Position numbers and translations under genes: made by a program
Origin: Tetmemena sp. SeJ-2015
Taxonomy: Eukaryota > Ciliophora > Spirotrichea > Sporadotrichida > Oxytrichidae
Assembly (NCBI GenBank): GCA_027382625.1
Contig: JAJKFJ010022330.1
Coordinates: 1-64,000 of the forward strand
Length of the DNA stretch: 64,000 nt
Direction of reading: 5' to 3'
The notes under the pieces: generated by a model
The model's input: only the letters and a program-made list of their open reading frames with translations
The model's database searches: none
Told to the model about the DNA's origin: nothing
In this document: in pieces, positions 34,879 to 48,200 of the stretch
How the letters are laid out: each line of letters starts with the position of its first letter
Position numbering within the stretch: the stretch's first letter is position 1

Positions 34879-35873
34879 TCATTCCTTGAGTGGAACAAGA
34901 GTGCCGTCCTGATGAACTGAATCATAGAAATTGTTGGTATAGCTAACTATAGAGAAGAAATTGGTAAAGTACAGCACTAGAGCCCATTCGAATAGGGGAG
35001 TAGGTCCATGCAGGAGAAAATAATTATAGGATCTTATAGATATCATTTTGAGAGCTGAGAATCCAAGTGCTACGAGGAGGATAACAATCCACTTTGATCC
35101 AGCTTTAACTCTAGCGATGGAGTCTCCCTCTGAAGGACTGAACTTATCCTTGTTTTGGTCCAAGTGGCTAGCCAGCTTCACACAGTAAATTCCAAAGCAG
35201 AGGAAGAAGATCACAGCGCAGGTAAATACAAGTCAGAATAGAATCTACTATATATTTCAAGCTCCGCAGTATACCGTGGATATACTTCCACTGGTGCTCA
35301 TCAAACACTCCAATCAGGGGAAGAGCAACGCATGAAGCAGTTCCCAAGTTTAGCATGGTATCATTTACAATTCAAAAATGTAAGTAGAGATCAAGGTTCA
35401 AATTTTTGATTGGTGGAGTCGGGAATGAGTCCATAGAGCTTCTTGTAGAAGGCGCGGATGTTGACCTGTTGAACGCCGAACATAAGGATTGTGGTGAGGA
35501 TGATGAAGGCGCGGTCATAGAGAGGCAGTGCAATCACAGTTGAGACCATGGGGAAGTCAGTTAGGGTACACTCAAAATCGTGGTTGTTGCAAGAGAAGTA
35601 GAGCATGATCAGGAGAGAAACTGAAATGAGGGAGGAGAAGACAACAGTTGTGTCTCTGAGGGAGAGTGAGATAACTCCGTCCTGGATGATGAAGAAGCGA
35701 GCGAAGATACTCTTGGAGTTTGAGATTCTGCGCTGGACGTCCTTGGAGGAGCACACGATGGGGTGAGCCAGAGGGCGCTTCTCTTCGTCCATGGTCTTGC
35801 CACTGACTACTTGTGGGAGATCGTGAGCGGCCTCATAAACGAAGCCCATGGGGTCTGAGGATACTTGCTTCAT
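34879..35873 (-). CDS. Frag1/PGAP2-like multi-pass membrane protein
   Basis: The ATG at 35871-35873 starts a charged N-terminus, a helix (SSLISVSLLIMLYFSC), a luminal loop with CNNHDFECTLTDFPMVST, and further helices. An IES with pointer AATT (about 35395 and 35362) joins STNQK to IVNDTMLNLGTASCVALPLI. After another interruption near 35210-35280 come IFFLCFGIYCVKLASHL, RVKAGSKWIVILLVAL and NFYDSVHQDGTLVPLKE with TGA at 34879-34881. Five or six helices and the FDEHQW and NFYDSVHQDG motifs fit the Frag1/DRAM/Sfk1 class. PGAP2 in that class remodels GPI-anchor lipids in the Golgi; the role here is inferred from class only. Confidence 0.65.
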
Positions 35874-36070
35874 ATTATTTGTTAGTTTATTATATAATAT
35901 TTTAGTTATATCCGAGCAACTAACCTGTTCTCAAGCGAATCCTTGTAAGCTAAGCTGGATCCAAATCATAGCACCCACAATTAATTTTATATACTCTTGT
36001 ATCTCTTCTTACCTCTCTCTGTAAGAATAATCAGAGAGAATTTTTGAGTGAGAGAATATTAAAATCGAAA

Positions 36071-37313
36071 ATGCATTCCAGCAACAGTGTAGCGATGAAG
36101 CGAATTTAAAAAGAGCAGAGGGACATGAACGAGGACCCCTCTGCTTATTTTTATGCAGAACCATTGGAGACTGAGCCATTTGAGTGGCACTTCACTATCA
36201 GAGGTCCCCCAGATACTGACTATCAAGGCGGCTTCTATCACGGAATCATCACTCTCCCAAGCAGAATAATAGATGTGATATGTGTAGATTTATTATCTGA
36301 TGCAGCTACCCTTTTAAGCCCCCACAGATTGAGTTTCTGACTGAGAATGGAAGGTTCGCCATCAAGGAGCGCATCTGCCTTACATTCACCCATTTCCATC
36401 CAGAAACTTCTTATGTCTTCATTTAAACTTGGCAGCCAGCTTGGACCATAAAGAACATTCTACAAGCATTAGTTTCGCAGCTGCCAGTGGACGAGGAGAA
36501 CCATTAGAGCGTAATTGGAGCAGTGAAGATGACTCCAAAGGAAAGACAAGTGCTGGCAAGGAAGTCAGTGGAATACGTGTGCGACAAAGGCTGCGGCCTC
36601 ATCTCAAAGTTAGCCAAAGAGAAAATACTTCCTCTCAAAGTAGAAACAAAACCTAAAGAAGCAGCTAATGATCAAGACTCTTCTAATAATTTCACAGATG
36701 AAAAAGCAGCTAATGAGTCTAAAATAAGCCAATTGATTAGCTTATTTATCCTTTATGTCTAATAAAGGTAGTTAAGAATAAAGTGCCACTGCTGTTGGCT
36801 TGGAATAACATAACGAGAATAAGCACACTCAAAAGTCTCAACCAGAAAAATAGATCCACTTCGCCTCAGCTAGAGAAATCTCTAAACTGAAAGAGCAACA
36901 AAGAAAATAGGCCAAACAAGATCAGGTTTAACAAGAGATCACTCAGCTTTAACAAGAAATAGAGAAATTGATGTCGACTTAGAACAATCTCCTCAGTTCC
37001 AGCAAAGAAAAGAGACTCAAGATTTCAAATGCCAAAACTAACTCTGATGATGAATTAGAGGAGGAAAGTGATAGTGATGAAGAGGAGGAGAAGGAGGGAG
37101 ATGCGGAAAGGGGTTGGACAGATGCTGACTCAGATGATTAAGCTAGGAAATAATCGAAATTTTAAAAGAAAGACTTATCTAGCAAAAGCAAGACTAAGAA
37201 GAATTGTTAAAATTATTAGACTTATATCTGATTGCGATGAGTGCGGAAAGCAAGTATGCTCCCACTTCTGCAAAAAGAAGATTGATAGTATTATTTATAA
37301 TTATATCATTTGA
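36071..37313 (+). CDS. Ubiquitin-conjugating enzyme E2, J type, with long acidic tail
   Basis: The ATG at 36071 opens an N-terminus leading to a UBC core: EPLETEPFEWHFTIRGPPDT, YQGGFYHGIITLPSSYPFKP, then ERICLTFTHFHPETWQPAW, where the active-site Cys replaces the usual HPN-type context, as in UBE2J enzymes. Two IESs are removed: pointer GCAG (36261-36264 and 36302-36305), and pointer AAACTT (36404-36409 and 36425-36430), which is 21 bp and in frame. UBE2J enzymes serve ER-associated degradation from the ER membrane. Here the tail (36550-37300) is Gln/Lys/Glu-rich with an acidic run near 37050 and ends in a Cys-rich motif (CDECGKQVCSHFC near 37235) in a shifted frame. No clear membrane anchor was found. 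The last junction is unresolved. Confidence 0.82.
36261..36305 (+). other. IES with pointer GCAG
   Basis: GCAG at 36261-36264 and 36302-36305; excision gives ITLPSSYPFKPPQIEFLT, the E2 core. Confidence 0.88.
36404..36430 (+). other. 21-bp in-frame IES with pointer AAACTT
   Basis: AAACTT at 36404-36409 and 36425-36430. The removed 21 bases carry no TGA and keep the frame, yet their translation (seven residues) breaks the conserved HPETWQPAW motif of J-type E2 enzymes. Confidence 0.88.
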
Positions 37314-37383
37314 TAGTATCTACAGTCGATCAAGTGGCATTGATAAACTGAAATATAGAAAGGCAATCTAATTCAATTGAGTT

Positions 37384-37602
37384 ATGAAATTTATGAGTGA
37401 GAATGAGAAAGAAAAGCTCAAAAAGATCAGAGAGAAGAGTTTACAGATGTACAAAAAGCGCTTAATGCAGCAGCTGGATAATGACTGTAACAAGAAACTC
37501 ACAGTGATTAACGTAATGTTTGCGATTGCTCTAGGGATAACAGCAGTCATGTACTATGGAGACATCTTCTTTGAGATAAGACTTAGTGACTTCTTAATTT
37601 GA
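37384..37602 (+). CDS. Small single-pass membrane protein, 72 residues
   Basis: An uninterrupted ATG-to-TGA frame. The first 40 residues are Lys/Glu-rich and helical (ENEKEKLKKIREKSLQMYKK), followed by one hydrophobic helix (VMFAIALGITAVMYY) and a short C-terminus. Such short proteins are often subunits of mitochondrial or ER complexes. No family recognised. It has no IES. Confidence 0.6.
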   Translation: MKFMSENEKEKLKKIREKSLQMYKKRLMQQLDNDCNKKLTVINVMFAIALGITAVMYYGDIFFEIRLSDFLI

Positions 37603-37689
37603 TTACAATTTAGTCCCTATGCTTTAAGGTTTAATGTTTAAAGAAATTATCAAAAGTTAGCTTATAAAGGAAGGCTTAAGTTTATAAGT

Positions 37690-38403
37690 CTACAACACCA
37701 AATGTCTAGTCAGTCCATTTGAATTCCAAGGATTTTTCTCAATCCAGCCCCTAGTCTCACTCCAATCATTAAACATAGAAGTAGGACATAAGCTATTTAA
37801 GTTTAGAATGAATGTTCTTGCAAGAAGAGCCTGGGAGTGTACTCATGAGAATGTACAAGGTTTGAATATTGTCGAGGACATTCAAACTGATTTTTCCTGA
37901 GAAGCTAGAGTCAAAGGTTGCTCTATCACATAAAAGCGCACACTCTCTCTTTAAAATATATTGATTGCTATGATGTTGGAGGAGATAGTCTTGAAGTCTG
38001 CATTATGGAAGAGCTGATCCACATATTGACCTAAGTTGTAGAAAGTGTTGAACAGACTAGTGTAGGTCGTGATCTTGTCTGCAGTACTCAAGCTGTTCAG
38101 GTAGGTTTTGTTTGTCCAGGTGGTCCTCACTGCCTCAACTTGAATAAACATGACCTGCAAGTTGCCTCCCAGAAGAGAAAAGGTGTCGCATAGAGCGCAA
38201 GTGGCGTCTGCTGTTAGTTTGGTATAGAGTCCTCTAGTCAAGCCGTAAGTCAGGTCCTTGAAGTTCTAGGAGTCCTCTCTGGTAAGATTGATAGTGCAAA
38301 CATCGGTGTCTGCTCCCTACACACCTTCAGGTGCGAGAGTGGCGATCAAGAGAATGGAAAAGACTAAAGCTAATTTTAGTCTGCGAGTCTGCGCCGCTTT
38401 CAT
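37690..38403 (-). CDS. Secreted Cys-containing protein, family A copy
   Basis: The minus-strand ATG at 38401-38403 starts a clear signal peptide (LKLALVFSILLIATLA) ending near VQGA. The mature protein has CTINLTREDSQNF, YGLTRGLYTKL, CALC, a helical middle (TSLFNTFYNLGQYVDQLF), then, after an interruption near 37920-37965, MSTLPGSSCKNIHSK and, after a further shift, WSETRGWIEKNP. The same series of motifs is found in the + strand gene at 49227, so this is a two-member family in the window. The end is approximate. Function unknown; probably secreted or lysosomal. Confidence 0.65.
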
Positions 38404-38459
38404 GTTTTAAGTGTTTAACTTTGGATTATATAGAATAGCATTTATAATGGCAGGATTTA

Positions 38460-39981
38460 TGCACAAGGGATATCAAAATGAAGGAGGAATTTAATAAATC
38501 AATCATCCAATCATAAATATTGTGCTCTAGCTAGGATTAATTATCATTTGAACTAGCTAAGACATAGTGTCCATAAACCACGTAATTACAATGGATGAGA
38601 AGCAAAATAATATTCACAAATATTTTAGCTATCTCGATCATTATTATAGAAGGACTTAGAATTAATATTATCGGTTTGGATTGCAATTAAGTTTTTATAT
38701 CCAAGAAACTTATGTTTTTTAGAGAATAACTACTATCATCTTGAGGGATATTTCCTACACTTAATTAAATTAATTAAAAATATATTAAAATAATGATTCT
38801 ACTGGAAAATGGAACTCACATTTATATTCAAATTATTTATTTACCTAAATTTTCAACTTTTTATTAGTTTATCTAACTACAAATAAGCTCATTCTTGTGA
38901 GTTTACTCAGAATTTATGAGTGTTGCTTATTCTACAAGAGTAAATTACTTTTAGACTTCATTCTTTAATTCTAATAAAGTAAAATAAGCAAATATAATGA
39001 TAGCTGAATAAAACTTAGGTACCTGCAGTATACAATAAGAAAAATTCTATGTTCTTAAGGGGGTCTACTTATACAATTATTACACACCCCTTCTTTCTTT
39101 TCCTTATTATCTTTTAAGATTTCAACTTCTAATAGGACTCCTTAAGAGAATATTAATAACAGGAGCATGACTGTTCATATATTTTACGAATACTCTTACT
39201 AACATATTTATCTAACTGTAATCCTTAATTCTATTCAGATTTTAACTTTCAATTATTGACGAGTTATAAATTGAAAATGCTCAATAATTGAGTGTGTGTG
39301 AATTATCACACAACCTCTTATAAATCTCAATTTATTTTGTTAATTATCTCTTTAGTAATCAGGAATTAAAAAATCTAACTCTTCTCTATAAACCTTGCTA
39401 ATCAAAATCTATTAAGTCTATCAACATTACTCCCACAGCTTCAAAGTCTCACCTCACAGAGTAGTAAAATATAAATTATTTATAGTCGATTTCTAAAATT
39501 TTAGATTAAAATCAAATATATTGATTAGAGTATCTGCGAGTTAATTCATCTATTTCAAGGAAGAAGATTTTGCTATTAAGTTTCTAAGGAGGTTGAAACT
39601 TAGAAGCCTTTTTTAGTTGATGTGAAAGTAATTCGATAAAGAAGGATTCTTAGGAATATATTTGTGAGAATAAGATTAATTAGAATTCATTCACGGAATC
39701 AATGACTGATATTTTTTATTCTCAAGTCTAATCTAATAGACTTTTCAAAAGCTCCTCTGTCATTTAAAATTTGCCTCCTCTAAACTCAAGCATTCCTACT
39801 CTAGTCAGTACTAATTCCCCTTCTACTCCATCCTATTATATAAGTTGGTGATTTAAGGTCTAAGACTATCGTGCTATAAAAGGTTGGGAAAGATCAGACT
39901 GGAGTTTAAGAGTAGTGGAGTTTGAATGGAGGGCGTACTGTAATAAACATTTATAATAATTAGAGAGAACAATTAAGATAA
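38460..39981. other. 1.5-kb AT-rich non-coding stretch
   Basis: No frame of coding character on either strand and no repeat beyond simple AT runs. It separates divergently placed genes and is the longest gene-free interval in the right half of the window. Confidence 0.55.
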
Positions 39982-41726
39982 ATGTCTATAAATTAGCAGA
40001 CGCTAAGGAAGACTAGAGACACTCATTCTTATCAGCCCAATCCACCCACCAACTCTGCTCAGCCCCAGCAAATTAAACGCATAATTGTTCATCCATTTAT
40101 ATTTTTGAGCAGAACGGAGTAGTTAAGATAAAGATGCTTCCCTCGAACATGCTTCACAGGCACTCGGGCCTTCCAACCCAAATTAAGAGCAGCTCTATCT
40201 CTGCGCCTCACTCTCCAAAATCGCTGTCTTAAATAAGCCAGAACATCAGTTCACACGCTAGTCGAATTCAAGAAAACACAGCCGCTCAAATAAAGTAGTA
40301 AATGGCTAATCAAACTCAGACCTCCCACAAAGCAGGCAGTCCCAAAAGCTCAAGCAATTAAAATCCGCTGATTGAGGAGAGTCGAAATGTGGTCAGCAGT
40401 GCTGGAATTTATTCCCAACAGTTGCATTAGAAGCAACAGCATCTGAGCTCCAACTAATCTTATTTCTAGTATAAGAGATGCTCAGCCGACACTGTTAGCG
40501 TGAACTACTCACAAACTTCTCAGATGAATCCAATTTTAACTGATTACGTTCAAATTATTTGAAAAATGTTGTAAGAATCCTTCTTCTCAATAATTCTAGA
40601 TAATGGATCCCTCCCTTCACTTGAACTTGACTGGGTTAGACAGTAGCTACATGGGTCCATCTTTTATCAGCCAATCTATTCTTTAGCCAGGTGAGATGAG
40701 TAATTTGAACAGCAGTAGAGCGAATCCTTTCAATAAAGAAAGCACTCTCGTTTTCGGAGGATCTGTGGGAATGGGACCAATCGGTAGTACAGCTGTCGAC
40801 CCTTCAAACTTCAGTGAAAACTCTAGAGCAGCCATTAATCGCTTCAATAGGCAAAATACATCAGCCATCACGGATTAATCTGCCGATAATACCTCCAGAT
40901 TTTCAACATTAAGCTTATAAATGAGTGGAGGTGTTATAAACTTTTATGTTTTAGCAACTTGACAGGCTAACCAACTCAGAAGCTGAAAATAAAATTTATT
41001 GACAAGCAGGGGCAAGTGCAAGCGACAACTAGAGCCAGCATCTACAATCAACATCCAAACGGAATAGTTACCCAAGTACCTTCTCGAGACACTTCTGTTT
41101 CATAATTTTACTTTGAAGAAGTGCAGATGTATATTTAGAGTCTGTTATGGATGGGCAGAATCAGACTTCAACTAATGGAGACTTTGATCAAAAGCAGTAG
41201 TTGGATATTTAATAGGTGCTCAAGAACATCAAGAAAATCAAGCGTAGTCAAATTCAGTAGTCTTAAAACCCAACCCTTAGCACTCTTAGGAATTTATCCC
41301 CTTATAATAACTTTGAATATTTTTGACTCTTGAGCAAAGTGGGAGATTCAACAGAAGTTAATTCTAACCTCAAGGTTAAACTTAGACCGGGAAATTAAAT
41401 GCATCATTCAATCAAAATCTAAACAACGACCCAACACTTGAAGACGGTTTTATTAATCAGGTATCTCAGAATAGATCTTACATTACACCTTCATCCTGTT
41501 TTGTACTTCGAATTTGTTTTATTCAAGAGCAGAAGCTGGTGATTATTCTTATTAAAATTAAGATCAAGAGGAAAATTAATCAGAGTTAATGATGGTTAAC
41601 TCATTTATCATTAAAAATGTTATGTATGATGAATAATGATGAGTTCCCGAGGAGCCGCGGCTATTTAATCTTTCCATAACTCCTTCAAGAGAAGAACTTC
41701 CCAAGAAGATAACTCTTCAGAATTGA
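39982..41726 (+). CDS. Gln/Ser/Asn-rich low-complexity protein 1
   Basis: The ATG at 39982 gives MSINQQTLRKTRDTHSYQ. An IES with pointer AGCA near 40065-40112 restores the frame into NGVVKIKMLPSNMLH. Coding continues as a polar, Gln/Ser/Asn/Pro-rich chain with many TAA/TAG Gln codons. A more ordered Gly-containing stretch lies near 40740-40800 (LVFGGSVGMGPIGSTAV). The frame ends PSREELPKKITLQN with TGA at 41724-41726. No domain recognised; such proteins are common in ciliates as scaffold or granule components. Confidence 0.55.
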
Positions 41727-42182
41727 ATTTGATAATATATTTTAATATTTTAATAAATGTATTGTTTGGTGCACAGGGAAATAGAAATATGGGGATGCTT
41801 TTCAAAGCTCTAATTTTAATCAGATCTTTTTATTAATTTTGAATACCATATTTTGTTTTTGAGCGTGTGATTTCTATGAAATCAAAAAATTAGGAACTAA
41901 ATTTATTTAGGCTCCAAATTTATAACATTGCTGTTTATTGTTGAATTATAAAAATATTATTCTAAACAAATCCTTCATAGAATTAACTTTTCCAACTAGT
42001 GGAAATATCATATCCAAAAATGAATAAAATAAGGCATATAAAAAATAATAGATTTGATAATCCAATTCTTCTAGTTTGGTAAAAATTGTAATCATTTATC
42101 AAAATCTGGTCATAATTTTGATTTAAAAGTAAATCCTATTCAAAAAATAAAGAGGATAAAAACCCTTGCCTGAAACAAGCAA
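41727..42182. other. Intergenic AT-rich spacer
   Basis: No coding segment seen between two + strand low-complexity genes. Confidence 0.5.
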
Positions 42183-45048
42183 ATGCTCAGGAGACTAGAA
42201 TCCCTGAATTAGAAAGATCAGAGTGAATAAATTCAACCATTTGCTGCAGCTAATCAGCCTCAAAGATTTAGTGATGCCGCAATTAAGAAGAGAATTGAAA
42301 ACGAATTGATTTCACACTAAGAAAACAGAGCCTCAGAATATGGATAACTCAAGAAGTAAAACAGCGCCAAGAAAAACCAAAGTGGTAATCAGTAAATCGC
42401 GAGTTCAGGAATGCCTTCCATAGATAATTCTCGCTATAAGATAGGTCAGAGCTTGAATTTAAACTTTGTGATATGCATTTAATTGATGGAATTAAGAAGA
42501 TGCTAGTGTGATTTCTGCATCTATAATCAATTAAATATCCTTATTATAACTCATATGCATCTAGTTAGCATAGGAATCAGCAGAGTCAAATTAAAAACGT
42601 CAAGGTTATTAATTAGTCGTCTTTAGTAGCTCCTTCTTAGCAATAACAAAAGGCATTAGCTTTGGCTAAGAATTTCAATAACGGCTCTGCCTCCACTCAG
42701 TCAAATGTGCTCAACACTATCAATATGGAGAAGATTAGGAAAGTAGAGCTCAAGAAGATAAGATATAGCGGTGCTCCTAATCAGGGTGGATTGCAAGCCA
42801 CTATGCAAAGGAACTCAGAACTCACTGGCATTAATTAATTAGAGCAGAGCTTGGGGAACTAGAGCTCAAGACTTTACAACAACTCTCATCATCAATTACT
42901 ATTCTCTTATTATATAGAGAATATAAGTCAAAGGTCCAACAGCGTGAAAGACTTATTCTCAGGAGTATCGTCTTCTGAGATGAGAGACGAGGAATGTGAG
43001 AATGGTAAAATTGAGGATGACCAGTTCTTTGTGAAAAAGAAGGTTCAGACTTTGACAAGGCCTAGATCAAGGGCTTCTTCACAAGGATCTATGCAAGAAG
43101 AGGAGTTAAATAACGCAGACGATTAAGTTTCCAACTCCTCTGCTCTTAAGCTAAATTTTATTAGAAGTAAAATTATATTCAATACAGTAAAGCAGCATAA
43201 GTTGGTATTCACTTCTGGCTATAGAAATACAAGCTCAAAAGCCATTTTAGAGCAACTCTAGAATCCATGCCAGCCTCCTCTTGCTTTAGCTCAACCCTTG
43301 CATAACAATCAACTGAAGAAGAAACCTTAAAATTTGAATATAAATATGGGCTAACTCAACAGAGATTAGGCGCAAATTGATTTTATTGAGATCTCTCGAA
43401 TTTAAATCCCAATCGAATAGAAATGGACGACTCTGTGAGCCCAGATAGGAATTTACAAAGTCGCAATTAAGGCACTACCCCTAAACTCCCCTAGCTTAAA
43501 TCCACATTCAATAATTTCCAAAGCGCTAGAGTCTCTCCCAGAAAGTTCACATTTGAGACAAACAAGCCCAAGGAACAGGATCTTAACTTATAATTACATA
43601 TTTATCTTCAACTTGAACCACTATCAAATAGAAACCAAGACTCACAATTAAATAGCAAACTGAAAGAGTAGCAGTTTGGAACTTAAAATATGTCTCCTTT
43701 CAATTCACAAAAGCCCTCATCATAGTTTGTACAATCTTCAGGGCCTAATTCTACAAGTCTACAGCCTATATTTGGCAACTATCCATCCTAATCACTCTAG
43801 CAAATATAGAACTTCACTTCCTCTCTCTAGCATCTTAACTCAGCTCAATTGAATGATGAGCTTTAGAGACTCCTATAATAATATCCTTTATAATTAAAGA
43901 CTGTAGAGTGACTAGCTAATGAGTTAAAATTCAGGGGTCTTAGAAGATGCAGTTAAGCTCAGTAAAGCAATTGAGTAGCTCTAATTCCAGGGTATTCTGA
44001 ATTCTAAGCAGCCCTTTCAACCCTAGCCTGTTTTCAATTTAGGAGAGTCAGGCTCTTTTCCTCTTCCTTAGCAGCCAATAAAGAGGAAGAGCAAGTCTTC
44101 AAAGAAGATTAAGATCACTAAAAATAACTCCTTCATAAAGAAGGTTAGAGATTATGAAAAGGAAAAGATGATGCAAGCAGCTGAGGGATCAAAGCCAAAT
44201 AGTCAAAGTGCTTAGATCAATTTCAATAATGGCCAGTCAAATGAAATCAAGCACTCATTGAAGTAAGGTTAATCTGTGGACAGGACTTAAAATATTGAAA
44301 CACTCATTATCATTTTTACAAAATAGATACCCACAAGCTGAAAAATAGGTCAAGAAGTCAGCGAACTTCAGTTTCGGAGAGGGAATTACTCACTCCAACT
44401 TCCATCCTAAGAATTAGAGAACGCAGCCTTAGAATGAAAACTAAAGCTCTTCCCAGGGTAAAGACCATCAGTCTTCTTCAAAGGAGCTTCTACCCTCTAC
44501 TAACCTTTTGCAAAAGTCACTAAGAGATTCTGGAGAGTTCACTCTCAACGGAAGCTTAATGAATATGGGCTCACTCAAGTAAAATTCAAACGAGAAGATG
44601 CCAATTTACCAGCAGGTAGCACTAAAACAGTATGAAGTAGAATTGAGTCAAGGAAGGAGCGACACTTTTGGAAAATAACTTGACAAACTTCTGATTGAAC
44701 ATCAAGCAAAGCAGCAGAATATATTCAAGCTAAGTCTTAATATCGGAGGAAGTAAGACAGATAGATTGGGAAGCCTCTTATCAGAGTCATCCTCTAATGA
44801 TTTAAATATCAGTAATTGAATTCATAGATTTGCTGAGAGATAGTGTTAAAACTCCAAGCTTTGTGTTCAGGCAACCATCAAATGATCAGAGTTCATCTTA
44901 GCAGTTTTATAACAACTAGTTTTCATCTTCCCTTCATTCTCAGAATTCAAATTAGAATCTTTCTAGCTCATAGAGCCTCATTAATCTTCAAAGTATAAGC
45001 AAATTAAATTGTCTAAATATATCATTTGAAGAAAAACAGATCCATTGA
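42183..45048 (+). CDS. Gln/Ser/Asn-rich low-complexity protein 2
   Basis: The ATG at 42183 gives MLRRLESLNQKDQSEQIQPF. Polar, Gln-rich coding continues with frame changes at AT-rich IESs (near 42470-42550, 42890-42920, 43590-43620, 44290-44330 and 44800-44830). A charged Ser/Arg stretch (RPRSRASSQGSMQEEE near 43060) and a Lys-rich stretch (RKSKSSKKIKITKNN near 44082) stand out. The last segment ends ISFEEKQIH with TGA at 45046-45048. No known domain. Confidence 0.5.
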
Positions 45049-45201
45049 ATCTATAAATGTAATAAGGAAAGTATGAAAATATATTGAGCAGTTTTTTTTC
45101 AAATACTTGTATCTAACTTGCCATTTACTTTTCAAATCTAACTTAAGCATAAATTTTATGTTCTAAGTTTTATTTTATACGCTTTTAAAGTTTTAATAAG
45201 T

Positions 45202-48200
45202 ATGAGTCAGAGTACTCTCCAAGCCTAACGATCAGAGAGTCTTTTCAAGCAGTTAGCCTCAAAGAACCAAAACTCACCTCAGATTAGTAAGTATGGAGTC
45301 CAGAGCTAGTAAGTTCTCTCTCATGTCAACTCTCAGCAACCAGCCAACGCAAACAAAGGCGGCGCCTTATCCCATTCTTAGAGCACCAAAGTCCTTCCTA
45401 CTCAGCAAAAGTCACTCCCACTAACGGTAAATAGTGGGGCCAACATCAACTATGTGTGAGAGTTTTAATGTAAGAGATTATCTTTCGGCTCTTAAATATT
45501 TTAAAGGAGAGACGCAGACTGCCGGGAAGCTGAAAGCCTGAGCAGTGCACGGAGAAGATAGAGTTAATTTTAAGATTAGCTCTCCCCCTTAGAGGAGAGA
45601 TAGAGAAAGTATTTATAAACTCAATAACTAGTAGTAGTAGTTTATATAAGCAACCACCATGCATTTGCATAAGAGCATTCATTTATATTAAATAATACTA
45701 ATAATAATAACAATTATGTCTGATGAGTTTATCGCTTAAATTTTAAATTAAGGATCTTAAATTCGAACTATCTGTTCTCAGCTTTAATCCTCCTCATCAT
45801 CAGTATACTTCCATATTGAATTTCAATGTTAATGTGCTAACTTGGATAGATCCATTTTGCGTTTAAGATAAAATAAAGAATGATGGAATATAATCCGCAT
45901 CACTCCCTCCAGATCATCAGTCAGCGTCTCTACTCTAATAAATCCATCCCTCAAAAGCTTGCCACTCTAGAGACTCCATCTCTTCCCAGATCACAGTCGA
46001 CTATGAAGGCAGAATATATACCCAGGCCTCAAATAGTGGAGTAAAGCGCTCTAGATAACATGAGAGCGCTACCCACCAAGGTTTTTAATCCTGATTTTAC
46101 CAGTTCACTAAAAAGGCACTCAGATATAATTAATGAATAACAAGCACCAACTTAAAAACCTATCAGAGCTCCTAAAAATGAACTGTCAAAAATTGAACTG
46201 CCTATCTCGATCTAAGAAAATTAAGAAAGACACTTTCAAAAGGAGAGAAGGTAGATATTGTCTAAATTAGCTTCCCCAGAGAAGTAGAAAAAGATGACTA
46301 TCCAAGCCCCTCAAGGCGAATCTAATGTCATGAGTTCGATATTTAGCACTGGATCGAAGCCAAGCCTGGATTACCTCAGCTATACTCAATCTGGCTTCTT
46401 AAGCAGGAGAAACTACCTCAAATAGTTGAGTGAAAGGAAGAATACAGGACTTTTAGCTTTAACTAAGGAATCTACTTTCTCTCCTCAGAGAAGTAACCTA
46501 ATTAAGAGTCTTGTAAAAATGGAGCAAGAGCCCATCACAGAAACTGAAAAGAAAGCGATCATCGATCATACTGCTTTCGATGAGGGGTATGCGAAGTTCA
46601 GAAGGAAGCAGAGCAGAAGTTAATAGCTATTGATCAGCTAATTAGATAAGAAAAATCCAACTTAGAGAACGCAATCACAATTATAGATAACGAGAGGCAG
46701 AGATTTAATAAAGCAGGAATCTCTCTCGAGTGTTTAAGGGCCTAAAGAGGAAAAGTCACAAGATGTTTGCAAGCATCGCCTTTCGAAGACAGATCATAAA
46801 CTGAAGTAAAAGCTTGATACTAGTTTGAGCCAAGGGAAGTTAAAGCAAAAGTTTTAGAACATGGATTGGCTTCTTTTCAAGGATAATAGAGAAACTCTGC
46901 GACAATATTTGATAGACAAAGTTTATAAGGATGAAGTGCTAGCGGACATAGATACAAGTCTAGGCAAGCTACTTGACACAAGTCTTGACAACTTTATCTA
47001 GGACAAGGAGTTCAAGCTTCGAGTTAAAGAAGGTTCACCTTCTAATGTAGACAAGAGGTAATTAGCGGTTGAAAGTGCTAGCGCATTGCTGCGATTGAAT
47101 TTCGAATCAGGGAATATAATATCAAAGGAGGATTTAGAAAGTGATAGCAAAGAACTTAGCATTTTTTTAATAAATTTTCATCATTTTAAACAAAGAATAG
47201 AAGTTTTAGTTGAGTGCAAACGAATATGTTAACTGCATGACTTAATTAATTAAGGAAAGGAAGTCTAATTACCTGCCATTGATATCAAAGAGAGGAGAAG
47301 AGTCATATACGCTGCGAGATAGTCTTAGAGATGATTCCAAAAGCTCTCTTCATGAGCCTAGAGTGAAGTTTTATGATAAAAATCTGCCAAAGAAAATTAA
47401 ACCATTCTAAATAAAGCCTTAGGAGAATGAAAATACAAAAAATTAAGACACTCAAGAAGTTAAAACAGCTCTAATGAAGCAAAATTCGATGGACAATTTT
47501 CAAAATTAGTCCGATTAAAATAGAAGTAACCAAAAGAGCTAGACTTAGCTAGATGCTAGAGATTAAAAGGTAATAGAGAGATAGATCAAATCTAGTTTAG
47601 TGGGATATAAAAACCAAGAGAGCTCCTAAGTTTCATTGGCTAAAGAAAATGTTAGCACAAAGTTAAGTTAGATGGCTTTGGATTCTTTTAAGATGAATTC
47701 AATAGTCTTTGACTAATCTTAGCCATTTACTTCTCGAGAGGAGGAGAAAGGGAGATCAAGGTTTATCAATAAGTACAAAGCCATTATGCAGTCAACTAAA
47801 GCGAGGGCTTAAAGTATTCAAGCAACATAGAGGTTATCTCGTACTGAATATAAGAACAAGCAATTTAAGTGTATGATTTTAATGTTAAAATACCACTTTA
47901 TGAATTTTTGGAGCTTCTTAAGAAGTAGGACCTAGATCCATAAATAAGGGAAGCAGAAGCTAACTCATCTAGCAGCTCCTCTTCATCTTCAAGAGCTAGT
48001 CCGCATTCATTTAAATAAGATCAAAAGGAAGAGAGTATCGCAAATCAGAGATAGGTTTAGAGTGAGACTAAATCCTCAAGATTGAATAAAGGTGATGTTG
48101 TAAGCTCTCAGATAGTTTTGAACAAACTGAGGGAGCACATCCGCAAGAGTAAGTAGTGTAGAAAACAGCGCAATAGAAACTAGCATTCAGTTCTCTCTGC

